64,000 bases of DNA from positions 7,075,320-7,139,319 of the forward strand of contig JAGTTD010000007.1 of assembly GCA_018398585.1 (NCBI GenBank), read 5' to 3'. Made by a program: the position numbers and the translations under genes. The notes under the pieces were generated by a model that saw nothing but the letters and a program-made list of their open reading frames with translations, searched no databases and was not told the origin of the DNA. This document shows, in pieces, positions 34,332 to 44,147 of this stretch (positions within the stretch are counted from its first letter, which is position 1; every line of letters begins with the position of its first letter). The DNA is from Simmondsia chinensis (taxonomy: Eukaryota; Streptophyta; Magnoliopsida; Caryophyllales; Simmondsiaceae).

Positions 34332-34964
34332 TCAAATTAAGTTTATAAGGTTGAAGCGTTGGACTAAAGAGTCATCATCATCGACCTAAAATCCTAGTTT
34401 GTTGAAGACAATAGATGTCCGAATGATTGAACTAAAACCATTAACAGATTGCGCAAAAGGTGTGTTGTCGTCCATAAAAGCTCTAGTTCAGAAGAATCGT
34501 TACGTGCCATTCACATGACTTGCATGCATCCAATGCCTGTGTACCCTTCAAAAGACAAGTAAAAGATTCCATGCTCTTTCTCGGAAATATATTTCTCTCT
34601 TTAAAATAAAAAATATTGACTTAGACATCAGAGAGCCTTCTAAAATCACGTAACTTTTCAGTTCATTGTCCCCCTTTATTGACTTATTCTCGTAGGTCTT
34701 TAGGTTAACAAAAAAACTCATTAGAGCTATGGTACAGTTCACCTTAAATTTCTTCGTGGTATAGGTCATCACATTATTAAACTTTGTTGATTCTTCAATA
34801 ATATTTTTTTACATTAGTAAGGAGCAGTGCGGGTATTTTGCTAGTAGAAGGATTTGACCCCTAGTGGCATCTTTGGCCCCTAGAGATTAGCAGTACTAGA
34901 CCAAACCTCGATTGGTTAATACGTTAATAATATGCTAAGTTATGTTATCTTTTTATATACCAAA
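34332..34964. other. Non-coding, nothing recognised
   Basis: No recognisable gene or repeat ends. Possible short reading frames have no conserved motif. Confidence 0.4.
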
Positions 34965-35063
34965 CAACGCTTGGTCTAATGGCAATGTTCTCCAGAAGCC
35001 AAAGACAACACCTAGAATCGAATCCCACTGGTAGCAAATATGCCCCACACCTTTCTTGTCAAC

Positions 35064-35100
<37 letters not shown>

Positions 35101-35113
35101 TAATAATAATAAT
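34965..35113 (+). mobile_element. tRNA-derived SINE-like element with (TAA)n tail
   Basis: GCTTGGTCTAATGGCAATG resembles a Pol III A box, and about 45 nt later CTAGAATCGAATCCCAC resembles a B box. It ends in a (TAA)n microsatellite at about 35068-35113. The spacing fits a tRNA-type promoter, but the sequence between does not fold as a functional tRNA. No target duplication was confirmed. Confidence 0.45.
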
Positions 35114-35632
35114 TTACTGCAAAGATCCCTATATTTTACCCATTGTGTCAATTAAGTCCTTCTATTTTTAATTGTGTCAGCCAGGTCTTTTGCTCTTGTT
35201 GCAAACCAGCTTCTCAAGTTGGGGGTCCTCGGAAACAGCCTCTTTTCAGGGTAGCCCCCTGAAGGGGGAAGGCTGCGTACATCTACCCCCCAGACCCTGC
35301 TTATACGGGAGCCCTTGGAGGCACTGGGTTTGTTGTTGTTGTTGCTGTTGTATTTTTAATTGTGTCAATTTAGTTCCTATATGATTAATATTGTGTCAAT
35401 TTGGTCCTTAGAAGTTAAGTTGACTCAACGGATGAATTTTTAGTGAGTTGCTTGTATCTAACATAATTGTGCTGTTAAAAATTACATCAAAAACTTAACT
35501 TAAATTTGGCCAAAGGACTAAATTGATATAATATAAATTGTAGAGGGGCTATATTGAGACAATTAAAAGTACATGGAAAAAATTAACATAATGAGAAAAG
35601 TACAGAAATTTTTGACGTAAATAAGTCTAATA
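35114..35632. mobile_element. MITE of the 'TTTAGTCC' MULE-like family, carrying a SINE
   Basis: The ends TTTACTGCAAAGATCCC and its rough complement near 35605-35625, with internal CAATTAAGTCC and GGACTAAATTGA blocks, match the MITEs at 40171 and 43353. It sits in a (TAA)n microsatellite, so its target duplication (TAATAATAA-like) is ambiguous. The SINE at 35180-35350 is inserted in its left arm. Confidence 0.55.
35180..35350 (+). mobile_element. GTT-tailed SINE, non-5S head (171 bp)
   Basis: Flanked by an exact 17-bp direct repeat (35163-35179 and 35351-35367). The 5' head contains GGTCTTTTGCTCTTGTTGC, also recognisable in the 45536 copy. The body has GGAAACAGCCTCTTTTCAGG and GGGGGAAGGCTGCGTACATC. 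The tail is GGCACTGGGTTTGTTGTTG. The tail resembles the conserved 3' end of plant Au/Angio-type SINEs. Confidence 0.85.
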
Positions 35633-35871
35633 ATAATAATAATAATAATAAATATGTTTAAATGGGTGAGGGTCCCTCGTGACTGTAAGTAGTTTCAGGG
35701 AATTCTATGTAGTTGGAAGTACGTTCTCATCTTAATCTTGAAACTGGCATTATGTAGACCGACTTGTTTTCTTTGCCATCTTTACTTAGTTCTACCAACC
35801 GAGTGGATTGGGTCGGTTTTCATTCATCTAAATATTGATTCGGTTTAATTTTAGATTGGGTTCAACATGGG

Positions 35872-36328
35872 GAGCCATTGCCCAAAATAACACAAAAATA
35901 AAAAATATTTCCTAAACTAGCTTTTTAAAAAAAATATTTTCCCAAATAACATCTATGTCATCATTTTTTTATTTTTTTATTTTTTTTACACATTTATAAA
36001 TTTTTAAATTTATAATATTTTATGTATAATAATAAATAAATTAAACTATATTATTTATTAAATTTTATATAAAATTATTTGTAGACAAATTTATTCTAAA
36101 TATTTAATAAATAATTTATTTTAATTTATCTATTGTGATTAAGAAAATATTATAAATTTAAAAAAATTATAAATATATTAAAAATAAAATAAGAAAGTAA
36201 AAAAAAGTAAAAATAAAAAATAAAAAAAGTTAAATGATGACATGGATGCTATTTTGGAAAATATTTTTCTTAAAATACTAGTTTAGGAAATATTTTTTTG
36301 TTTTTGTGTTATTTTGGGCATTGGCTAG
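35872..36328. mobile_element. MITE with long inverted arms (457 bp), MULE-like
   Basis: Arms of about 110 bp: the left begins GAGCCATTGCCCAAAATAAC and the right ends in its near complement (...TTTTGGGCATTGGCTAG). Flanks share AACATGGG (35864-35871 and 36329-36336). The centre is almost pure AT. The 8-9-bp duplication fits Mutator-type elements. Confidence 0.75.
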
Positions 36329-36336
36329 AACATGGG

Positions 36337-37080
36337 CATCATCAATTTTGCATCAACCCAAGTAATTGTTCGGGTTCCAAGTTTTAAATGCCTCATATTT
36401 TCAAGTCGTAGATTTTAAGATCTCAATTGCTACTATTAATAAGTTTTATGATCAAAATTTTGGAAAATATATTACATTAGTATGATATTTATTAAGGAAA
36501 ATGTTACCATTTGTAATATTTGCTTTGGACCAAATATTGCTAGGGTCGGCCCTGCTTTGGGTAAAACTAGTATTAGGTTGGGGTCGACCTCAAGTCGGAT
36601 TTTGATCATATATCTATATTGTGTTGGGCTACTTTTTATTCAGCTTAAAATCAAGTGCGATTAGTCAAAGTTAGATCAATCTCGGGTCTGGGTCAACCTT
36701 TTGTTGTTGGCTCAGCCTCGGTTAGATTTGGGTCAAATCAATACGAAGCTGGGTGGAATTTAAGTGGGATCAAAGTTGGTCCAGTTAGCATAGGGTTGGG
36801 TTGGCCAAAGGTCTAGGTCGGATGTGGTAGCAGGACAATCTTGGATCGGATAGTACAAGTTATCGACATGTTTTTGGTTTACAAATGAGGTTACATTGAT
36901 CATGTTTTGTTAATATTTCTCTTTTTCAAGAATGATTAGATTATTTTATTATTTTAATTAACAATACACTAATTAACGTTAACAATATATTTAGTTATTG
37001 ATATCGGTAAAAAAAAAAAAATTAAGACACATTAAACGTATTGACCTAATGATATGTACATGTTTATTTGAGAATAATAA
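36337..37080. other. Non-coding, decayed GGGTTGGGTC repeats
   Basis: The stretch 36530-36870 is a degenerate low-complexity repeat of TTGGGTC and GTCGG words like the interior of the hAT at 25777. No coding sequence and no termini were found. Confidence 0.4.
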
Positions 37081-37094
37081 AGTTACGGATTCTA

Positions 37095-37349
37095 CCTAAG
37101 AGGACACACAAGTATCGGATTCCATTAAAACTCCGAAATTAAGCGTGCTTGGACGAGAGTAATACCAAGATGGGTGACCTCTTAGGAAGTCCTCGTGTTG
37201 CACCCCTCAGGTTGGGAGTTTTCAGAAACAGCCTTCCTTCAGGGTGCTACCTTGAAGGGGGAAGGCTACATACCTCCATCCCCACAGACCCTACTTCAAT
37301 GGAAGCCTTTGGGGTACTGAGAATGTTGCCTTTTTTTTTTTTTTTATAG
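37095..37349 (+). mobile_element. 5S rRNA-headed SINE (255 bp)
   Basis: Flanked by an exact 14-bp repeat AGTTACGGATTCTA (37081-37094 and 37350-37363). Positions of about 37115-37203 match plant 5S rRNA with scattered changes: AACTCCGAAATTAAGCGTGC (A-box region), GAGAGTAATACC (intermediate element) and AAGATGGGTGACCTC (C box), then GAAGTCCTCGTGTTGCA. It joins directly to the SINE body (CTCAGGTTGGGAG, AAACAGCCTTCCTTCAGGG) and ends in a poly-T tail. Confidence 0.88.
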
Positions 37350-37499
37350 AGTTACGGATTCTAATAAAAAATAGGTATATATGAAAATAGAGTAACTAAT
37401 AAAATCAGTTGGCATTCGCTAAATTTAAAAAAATAGTTTAAATATTTATCAGACATATTACTAAATTAAAAGTTGAGAAAGTGAGAATATATATAAGCT

Positions 37500-39560
37500 A
37501 TTCTTTGAATTCACTAGCTTCACAAAAATAAAAGTTATTACTTGTATAACGCTTGAAATCCAAAAATATAAAAATCTGCTTTTTTATATAAATAAGAAAA
37601 TAATTTTGGAACCCTTTAAGAAAGAAGAGTCGCCCTAGGGCATCCTTGTACAAAATGTGATAAAGGCTTTCAGAGTCCAGCATCTCGTGCCTGTTCAGAG
37701 GTTGATTGCTTCATGGACCCACTTCCGCAAACCAAATGGTTGTCCTATTCGCCTCTCTGAATACGTGGTTGAACCCCATTGAACCACATACTTTTCGCTA
37801 TTTCCTTAAAGTCCTCCACATTATTCTGACTCTTCCACAAAATTTAGCCCTTATCTTGGATTACTTTGCTTACCACATTACTATCTCCTTCTAACCATAT
37901 ATTCTTATTTCCAATGGAGCACGCTTTCGAGATTCCATCCCTCTCAGCTTTGGCCTTTACAAAGATAATAGGTGCACTCCCATAGTAACAGATACAATAA
38001 TGATGAAGTTTTTATTCCGATCTATTAAAATGAACCCTGCCACCAACCCATTTTTATTCTTCCTGATTCTGCTCTTTCACTTTCAAGTTATGGTAAAGTC
38101 TATTGTAAGTGTCAGCTTTGGTCCTATTCAACCATCTCCACTTAACAACTATCCACATTTTAGTTGGAGTAGAATCTTATCTTCTAAAGACAAGTTGATT
38201 TCTCGACTTTCATATGTGCACAAATTGAAAAATCGACTTTATAAATTGAATATATCTCTCCTAGAGTGTGGTGAAGATCATTTAACCACTGAATGACATC
38301 TAGATCCCAAGATTGACAAGCAATCCACTTAGTTTCCTTAGCCATTCTACACACCTCCACAGAAGCTTCACAGCGAAAGAAAAGAAGATTAAGGTCCTCG
38401 TCTTCTCTAATGCATCTAGGACAATTAACATTCAATGTTATCCCCCGGGTACCTAAGCTTGCCTAGTTAGAAGACCCTTAGTGACAATTTGCCAAATGAA
38501 GATCTTAAGTTTCAGAGGCACATTAAGATCCTAAGCCCATTTGAAGGTCAAGGATTTCTAGTCTTCCCACATAATGTCATGAGCTAGCCAGGTCGCCTAC
38601 TTTATAGTAAAGTTACTATGATGAGAGTTCCCAGCAAAATGAGTCCTTCTATCTAATTTTGGGTATGGGAATTTCCAGCACCATTTTGCATGTCTTCTGA
38701 AATAACCTTCAAGAACTTTTCCTTATTCCATTCACCTCGGCTAATAAATTCACTAAATTTGGCCTCCATAGAGCCTAGTAAGTTGCACTCTAAATCAATT
38801 GAGCCAGTAGTTCCAAAAAGATATAGAAACCCCATCACAGATCCTCCAATGCATATCTTTTTTATTTAGAAATTCCCTAATTCCCGAAAGTTTTTCCATG
38901 TCACCAATACCTCTTGCTTCAGAGAAGTAGTGAAAAATTGGTCTTTCCTTAATACTTAGCCACCGCACACTTTACCCACGTACCACATTGGTCTATTAGC
39001 GCCTTCCAACCTAACTCGCAAAGAAAAGATTTGTTAACTGCTTCCATCTTCCTAAGGCTCAATCTACCCACCGACTTAGGTTTGCCAATTTTATCCCAAG
39101 AAATCAACTTGAGTCATTTCTAATTCCAAAAAAAGGCCCTATTTTTCAAGTCAATTAACCTACAAGTTTTGAAAGGGATTTGGAAGCACACCATAGTATG
39201 AGCTACAATGGACACAAGATTAGCCTGAATAAAAACAAATCTTCCTGCTTTAGAGAACGAGTTCACCTTCCAAGCCGAGAGTTTTTGCTATTTTTTCATC
39301 AACTATTTCTCTAAATGAGGATTTTATCATTCTACGTTGCACTAAAGGGCATCTTAAATATTTACCTAGTCCCTCAATAATAGAAATCCCAAATATTTCC
39401 TAGGTTCTCATTCTGATGTTTCAATCAATTTTGTGAGAGAAAACCAAGGAAGACTTGTGGAACTTCATCAATTGTCCAGTTCCTTATATTAAAGGTCTAA
39501 TAGACTCTTGACCTGCCTACATATCTCTACTTTGGCCTCACAAAAAAGAAGGCTGAAATC
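37500..39560 (-). mobile_element. Decayed L1 LINE, 3' half (RT end, zf-RVT, RNase H)
   Basis: On the minus strand, in order: the post-RT segment LGKYLRCPLVQRRMIKSSFR then IVDEKIAK with GLEGELV (about 39350-39230), the zf-RVT-type Cys/His segment NCPRCIREDEDLNLLFFRCE (about 38430-38370), and an RNase H-like tail with AKAERDGISKACSIGNKNIW then LEGDSNVV (about 37960-37860). Many stops are present. The 5' part is absent and no target duplication was confirmed. Confidence 0.72.
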
Positions 39561-40161
39561 CACAAAGAGAGGACAGGAATGATTGGTACCTGCCAAGCAA
39601 TGCGTAAACTGAAAAGGTAGAGGTCAGAGCTAAAGGTTAAGGTTAGATCATATAACCACCACTCTGGTTTGAGTCTTGACCAAACTAGTAATCGAACACT
39701 CCCATAGAACTTCTTTCTTCTTAATGTTAGTCTACAGGCAATATTTAGAAACTCCAAGTCACAATTTCACTCTCTTTTTTTGTACAATTTGATGTTATTT
39801 TCTCCTTCACTTTCTTTTAACGTCGAACAAGGAAACGAAAATGAAGTATCTTTTATTTTTCCCTTTTTGTCTCTTTCCTTCATATTTTTCTCATTCAAAT
39901 CTTCTCGTTCCAAACACAACCTAATTGTCAAGCAAAAAATTCGGTACAAGTCCTCCGATATTTAGTAATTTATTTTGCAAGTATCCTAAGGTTTGAATAT
40001 AATTTATAAGTACACTTGGATAACTTTTGAGCTATTGGATTTGGTAGAGCAGTGAGGCTATCCTACTGACTACTATAGCATCAACAAGTTACAGCCTGAC
40101 TAATATTTGCAAATTGCAATACAAAGTGCATCTGCTTAACAGCCTTGGAAGACATCTATAT
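39561..40161. other. Non-coding, nothing recognised
   Basis: AT-rich sequence with short chance reading frames and no recognised motif. Confidence 0.35.
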
Positions 40162-40170
40162 TTCATCTAA

Positions 40171-40598
40171 GTGTTATTTATGACATAAATCCTTATATTT
40201 TATATTTTACTTATACTTTAATTATATCAATTTAATCGCTGAACAAAAATAGTCATTGAGAAAATTCAGCATTAATTATGGAATTTTTTGGGGTGATGTC
40301 GTGGATCTATTTAGATTAAGTCAACGTGTACGTTTGTACTGTGTCACTTCGTCTGAGACAGAGTCATTAACAAGTATGTTATTAACTTCAATTTAGCCAT
40401 GGGACTAAGTTGACACAAGTAAATGATATAATGACTATCTTTTTTGTTAATCGGAAGAGACTAAATTGACAAGTAAAAGAACTAAATTGATACAATCACA
40501 AATTTACTTAGACTAGATTGATAGTGACACCATCACAAAATAGAAAGGACTAAATAGACACAACGAGCAAAGTACAAAAACTTTGACTTAAACAACCC
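40171..40598. mobile_element. MULE-like MITE (428 bp) downstream of SOL1
   Basis: Terminal sequences GTGTTATTTATGACATAAA and TTTGACTTAAACAACCC are imperfect inverted repeats. Flanks TTCATCTAA (40162-40170) and TTCATTTAA (40599-40607) form a 9-bp duplication with one mismatch. Internal CAATTTAATC and GGACTAAATAGAC relate it to the MITE at 43353. Confidence 0.7.
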
Positions 40599-40642
40599 TT
40601 CATTTAAAACAAGGCGGTGTGTATATCCAAATCATTCCCAAA

Positions 40643-40648
40643 TTTATT
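40643..40648 (-). terminator. Candidate poly(A) signal AATAAA of SOL1
   Basis: AATAAA on the minus strand about 150 bp past the SOL1 stop codon at 40800-40802. It is the only canonical hexamer noticed there; plant signals are loose, so this is tentative. Confidence 0.4.
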
Positions 40649-40799
40649 ATCCAATACATATGCTAAAAGATCACTAAATCATAATTTCTGTGATCAAATC
40701 ATTTTTTGTCATCTGTATTGTGAACTCAATCAATACCCATTCTCCATTTCCTTATACAAATCAGAAAAGAGGATCATATTGTAATTTGTACAACGTCAG

Positions 40800-43700
40800 T
40801 TAAACCAAATTAGATCTTTTAGACCCAACCAGTGGTCTCTGTTTGGAAGAGTTCAAACTTACTCTTCTCCTCAGCAACAACAAGAATGCAATGACAACAA
40901 TGAGAAGCAGTAGAACTTCGAAGTGGGGGTGTGCCAGGATGCTTACCACTTCAAGCCCGCCTTTTCCAGCGCATTCACAGTCACAGTCGCAATCACGTTT
41001 TTGTTCTTTCGCGTCAGCAAGGGATGTTTCTGGGTTGAGAATGAAGTCCAAGGAAGTGGCTTCCTCCTCCAGCACTATAGTGGTTGATTTTGATTTGTAT
41101 CCCGAGATGGAGGCCACAACTGTAAGTTGAAAGCCGGTCAGTGATTGTTTATAGTTGAAAAGACAAACCTTACAGGTACTATAAGGTTCAGTGCAATATT
41201 TTAGGTACCCTGAAAGTTTTTTGTGAGGCTTTTGGGGTAATACTTATTGTTTGACATTGTTTGATCTATTTGGCCAAATCATGAAAAAATTGTTTCTTTC
41301 AAAAACACTTTTGTAAAAGGTTCTTTCAATAGAAGTATTTTTGTCTGAAAAAATTTTAGTTTTTACTTCAACTTCTTTAAATGAGAAGCATTATTTTCTT
41401 GTTTTTGCTTAAAATTAGAAAAAGCAACTTTTGCTTTTATTTAAAAGCAATTTTCTTTACAGGCCAAACACCCTCAAATCATGAAAAAATGTCTTCTCCT
41501 GGAAAGAAGAAAAACATTTTCTTCCGCGAAAGAAACGTGGCAAAACATTGCCCTTTTAGGCACCTGTCTATCATGTCATTTTCCCTCCCCCAGTCAATAG
41601 CAGTAGGCATGTCAGAAAATCGCTCATCCAAGGTGTGAGCTATGTGAAGATAGAGTTATGTCTTTAACCACCAAAAAAAAATGTCAGTGCTACAGAAATG
41701 ATGGTAGAAAATTTTGGACAAAATCTAATTTTTGCACTATTAGAAGCATATCTCCTATGTGCTAAATAATGCTTTTTTCTCACCTTCTTTACTTAATTGA
41801 ACATTATAAGTCAATTATTGACAATGGGATGATGACGTGATGATGAAGGTACCAGAGGAAAAAAAGAAACATGTTTGATAATAGAAAGTATCAAAAAACA
41901 TTACAAAAGCTCAAGATATCAAAAAGATATTACACACAACCTCAAAATACTTTGTGAGCAGGTTCTGGTACTTATGTGGACCGGTTCTTGTTCCACATAA
42001 AAAGTATCCTAAAAGAAAATTATTCAAGAGCTTTGATATAGCATCCAAGCAATACAATCAAATTTTCGCAATCCATTATCATATCAATGACCTTTATAAG
42101 AGAGAGAATGTACAAAGAGCTAAGAACAAATTGTCCCTAAAATCACAACCATGCAACATCAAAAAATCAAGAACTAATAATATAAAACCCTCCAACCCCT
42201 CTACAAATCAGTTAAAACTACATAAGTGACGCCTCCAAAGGTCTTTCTCCAAAGAGTGCTAAAAAGACCACCTTTTCCCTTAGAAATTAACTAGAATGTG
42301 TTGGTCTTTAAAATTTCTAAAATTCCCAGAGAATTGCAATCATAGTGCCCATTTAAAGCACTTAAAGCCTTTTCAATCATCCGTCAGGGCAAGCAGCTTG
42401 ATATTTATCTTAACTGCACACTCTCATGATATTCCGTAAACTTCCTCACCTGTTCTCAGACCAAGCCCCCTACTTCTATATTCATTTCTCATTCTACACA
42501 TTATCGCAACATCAGCCATGGAATCAAACAGCGATCGCCTATCATCATTCTACACATTTTCTCAAGTGTCACAGATGTTACATAGCATGTCGTTAGATAT
42601 GGTAACGTCTAGCTCAAGGTCTAATCTCAAAGACATCCCACATCTCAGAGAAGGTCCAAGTCAAAATTGCCCATCCCAAAGTGGTCATTTTTCTATCAAA
42701 AGTTAAAGAATCAAAGGGAACTTACTTATTTCATATATTCTGTTATTTCATTATTCTCCTAGTCAAGAACCCTACACAGCTTTATGTAGTCGCTATCGTA
42801 ATTAGTAAAAGAACACACATAATACATGTATTAAACACATATTATTTCCATTTAAGTACATCTCAAATTGTCTGTACCCCCCATTGGGGTTGTAGAGCTA
42901 ATCCTATAATTACACCAGAGTTGGTGATGGTGATGGCAAGATTGGTGGTTTTATGGGACTGCACAAAAAAGTAAGGTGGGTTTATGGATTTCCTCTATAC
43001 TAAACATGCATTGTTTTCATTTTCCCAAAAAATCAAAGAAAAGAAAGAAAATTGCAGCCCAAAAATAATGTCAAACACCTAACTAATACAGTTTTTGCTT
43101 GTCTCAAAGATAGAAGTAAATTCAACAATGGAGAAGCCAATCAATAGTTAGTAACTAAAAAGCACCGATACTCTTTTTTGGCCAGAGTATCAATGCACAA
43201 CACATATCCGACGCCAACACGCTCCGATACGTGTTCGATACACAAAAAAAGTACCCAATACCTTTTTTTTAATTTTGAATTTCCGACACATTTCCAACAC
43301 ACTTCCAATACGTGTTTGATACGTGAAAAAAGTATCTGATTCATTTTTTTAAGGGTTATTAACACTAAAGGTTCCTATACTTTATCCATTGTGTCAATTT
43401 AGTCCTTGAACTATTAGTTATGTCAATTTAGTCCATGTACAAGTAAAAATGTGTCAATTTGGTCCTTAAAGTAAAATTTATGTTTAAGTTGTTAATGAAA
43501 TTTTTAATGATTTGGCCATTAATAAGGTTAAGTTTGAGTCAATGTGTGGATTTGTAGTTGGCTACTTGCATCTAACGTGACTTTGCCATTAAAAATTATG
43601 TCCATAACTTAACTTAAACTAGACACAAGGACAAAATTGACACAATATATATAGTAAAGGGACTAAATTGATACAATGGACAAAAGTATAGGGACCTTTG

Positions 43701-44104
43701 GTATAAATAACCCTTGTTTTAATTTTGAATTTCCAACGTGCTTTTGATGTTTTGACTTTGAAAGTATAATATTACAACACATTATTAAATGTATATAATA
43801 TAATAATATACATATTAAATAGTTAATTATATTATATAAATTTTAATATGGATACATTCAAATTAAATTTAGAAATAAACTAAAATTTTCAAATGTTTTA
43901 TAGCTATTTTGATTATTAAAATTAATATTTTTGTACAATTTGAGAAAAAGGAAGAATGATGAAAAAAGGAGAAGGAAGCCTCTTTTAAGTGGTGGCCCGG
44001 GGGGGGGTGTTGCGGCGTGGCTTGAACTTCCATTAATTTATTTTGTCAATTATATATGCTTGAATTTGCTCTATTTTAGCTAAGCTTTATTTTTTTTCTT
44101 AAGC

Positions 44105-44147
<43 letters not shown>

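Noticed and set aside
34972..35060. tRNA gene
   Set aside because: A- and B-box-like motifs are present but no cloverleaf can be formed and a (TAA)n tail follows; read as a SINE-like element.
37115..37203. Cassandra-type LTR (also contains 5S sequence)
   Set aside because: No paired LTR, primer-binding site or TG...CA ends were seen; the flanks are a SINE target duplication and the 3' side is the shared SINE body.
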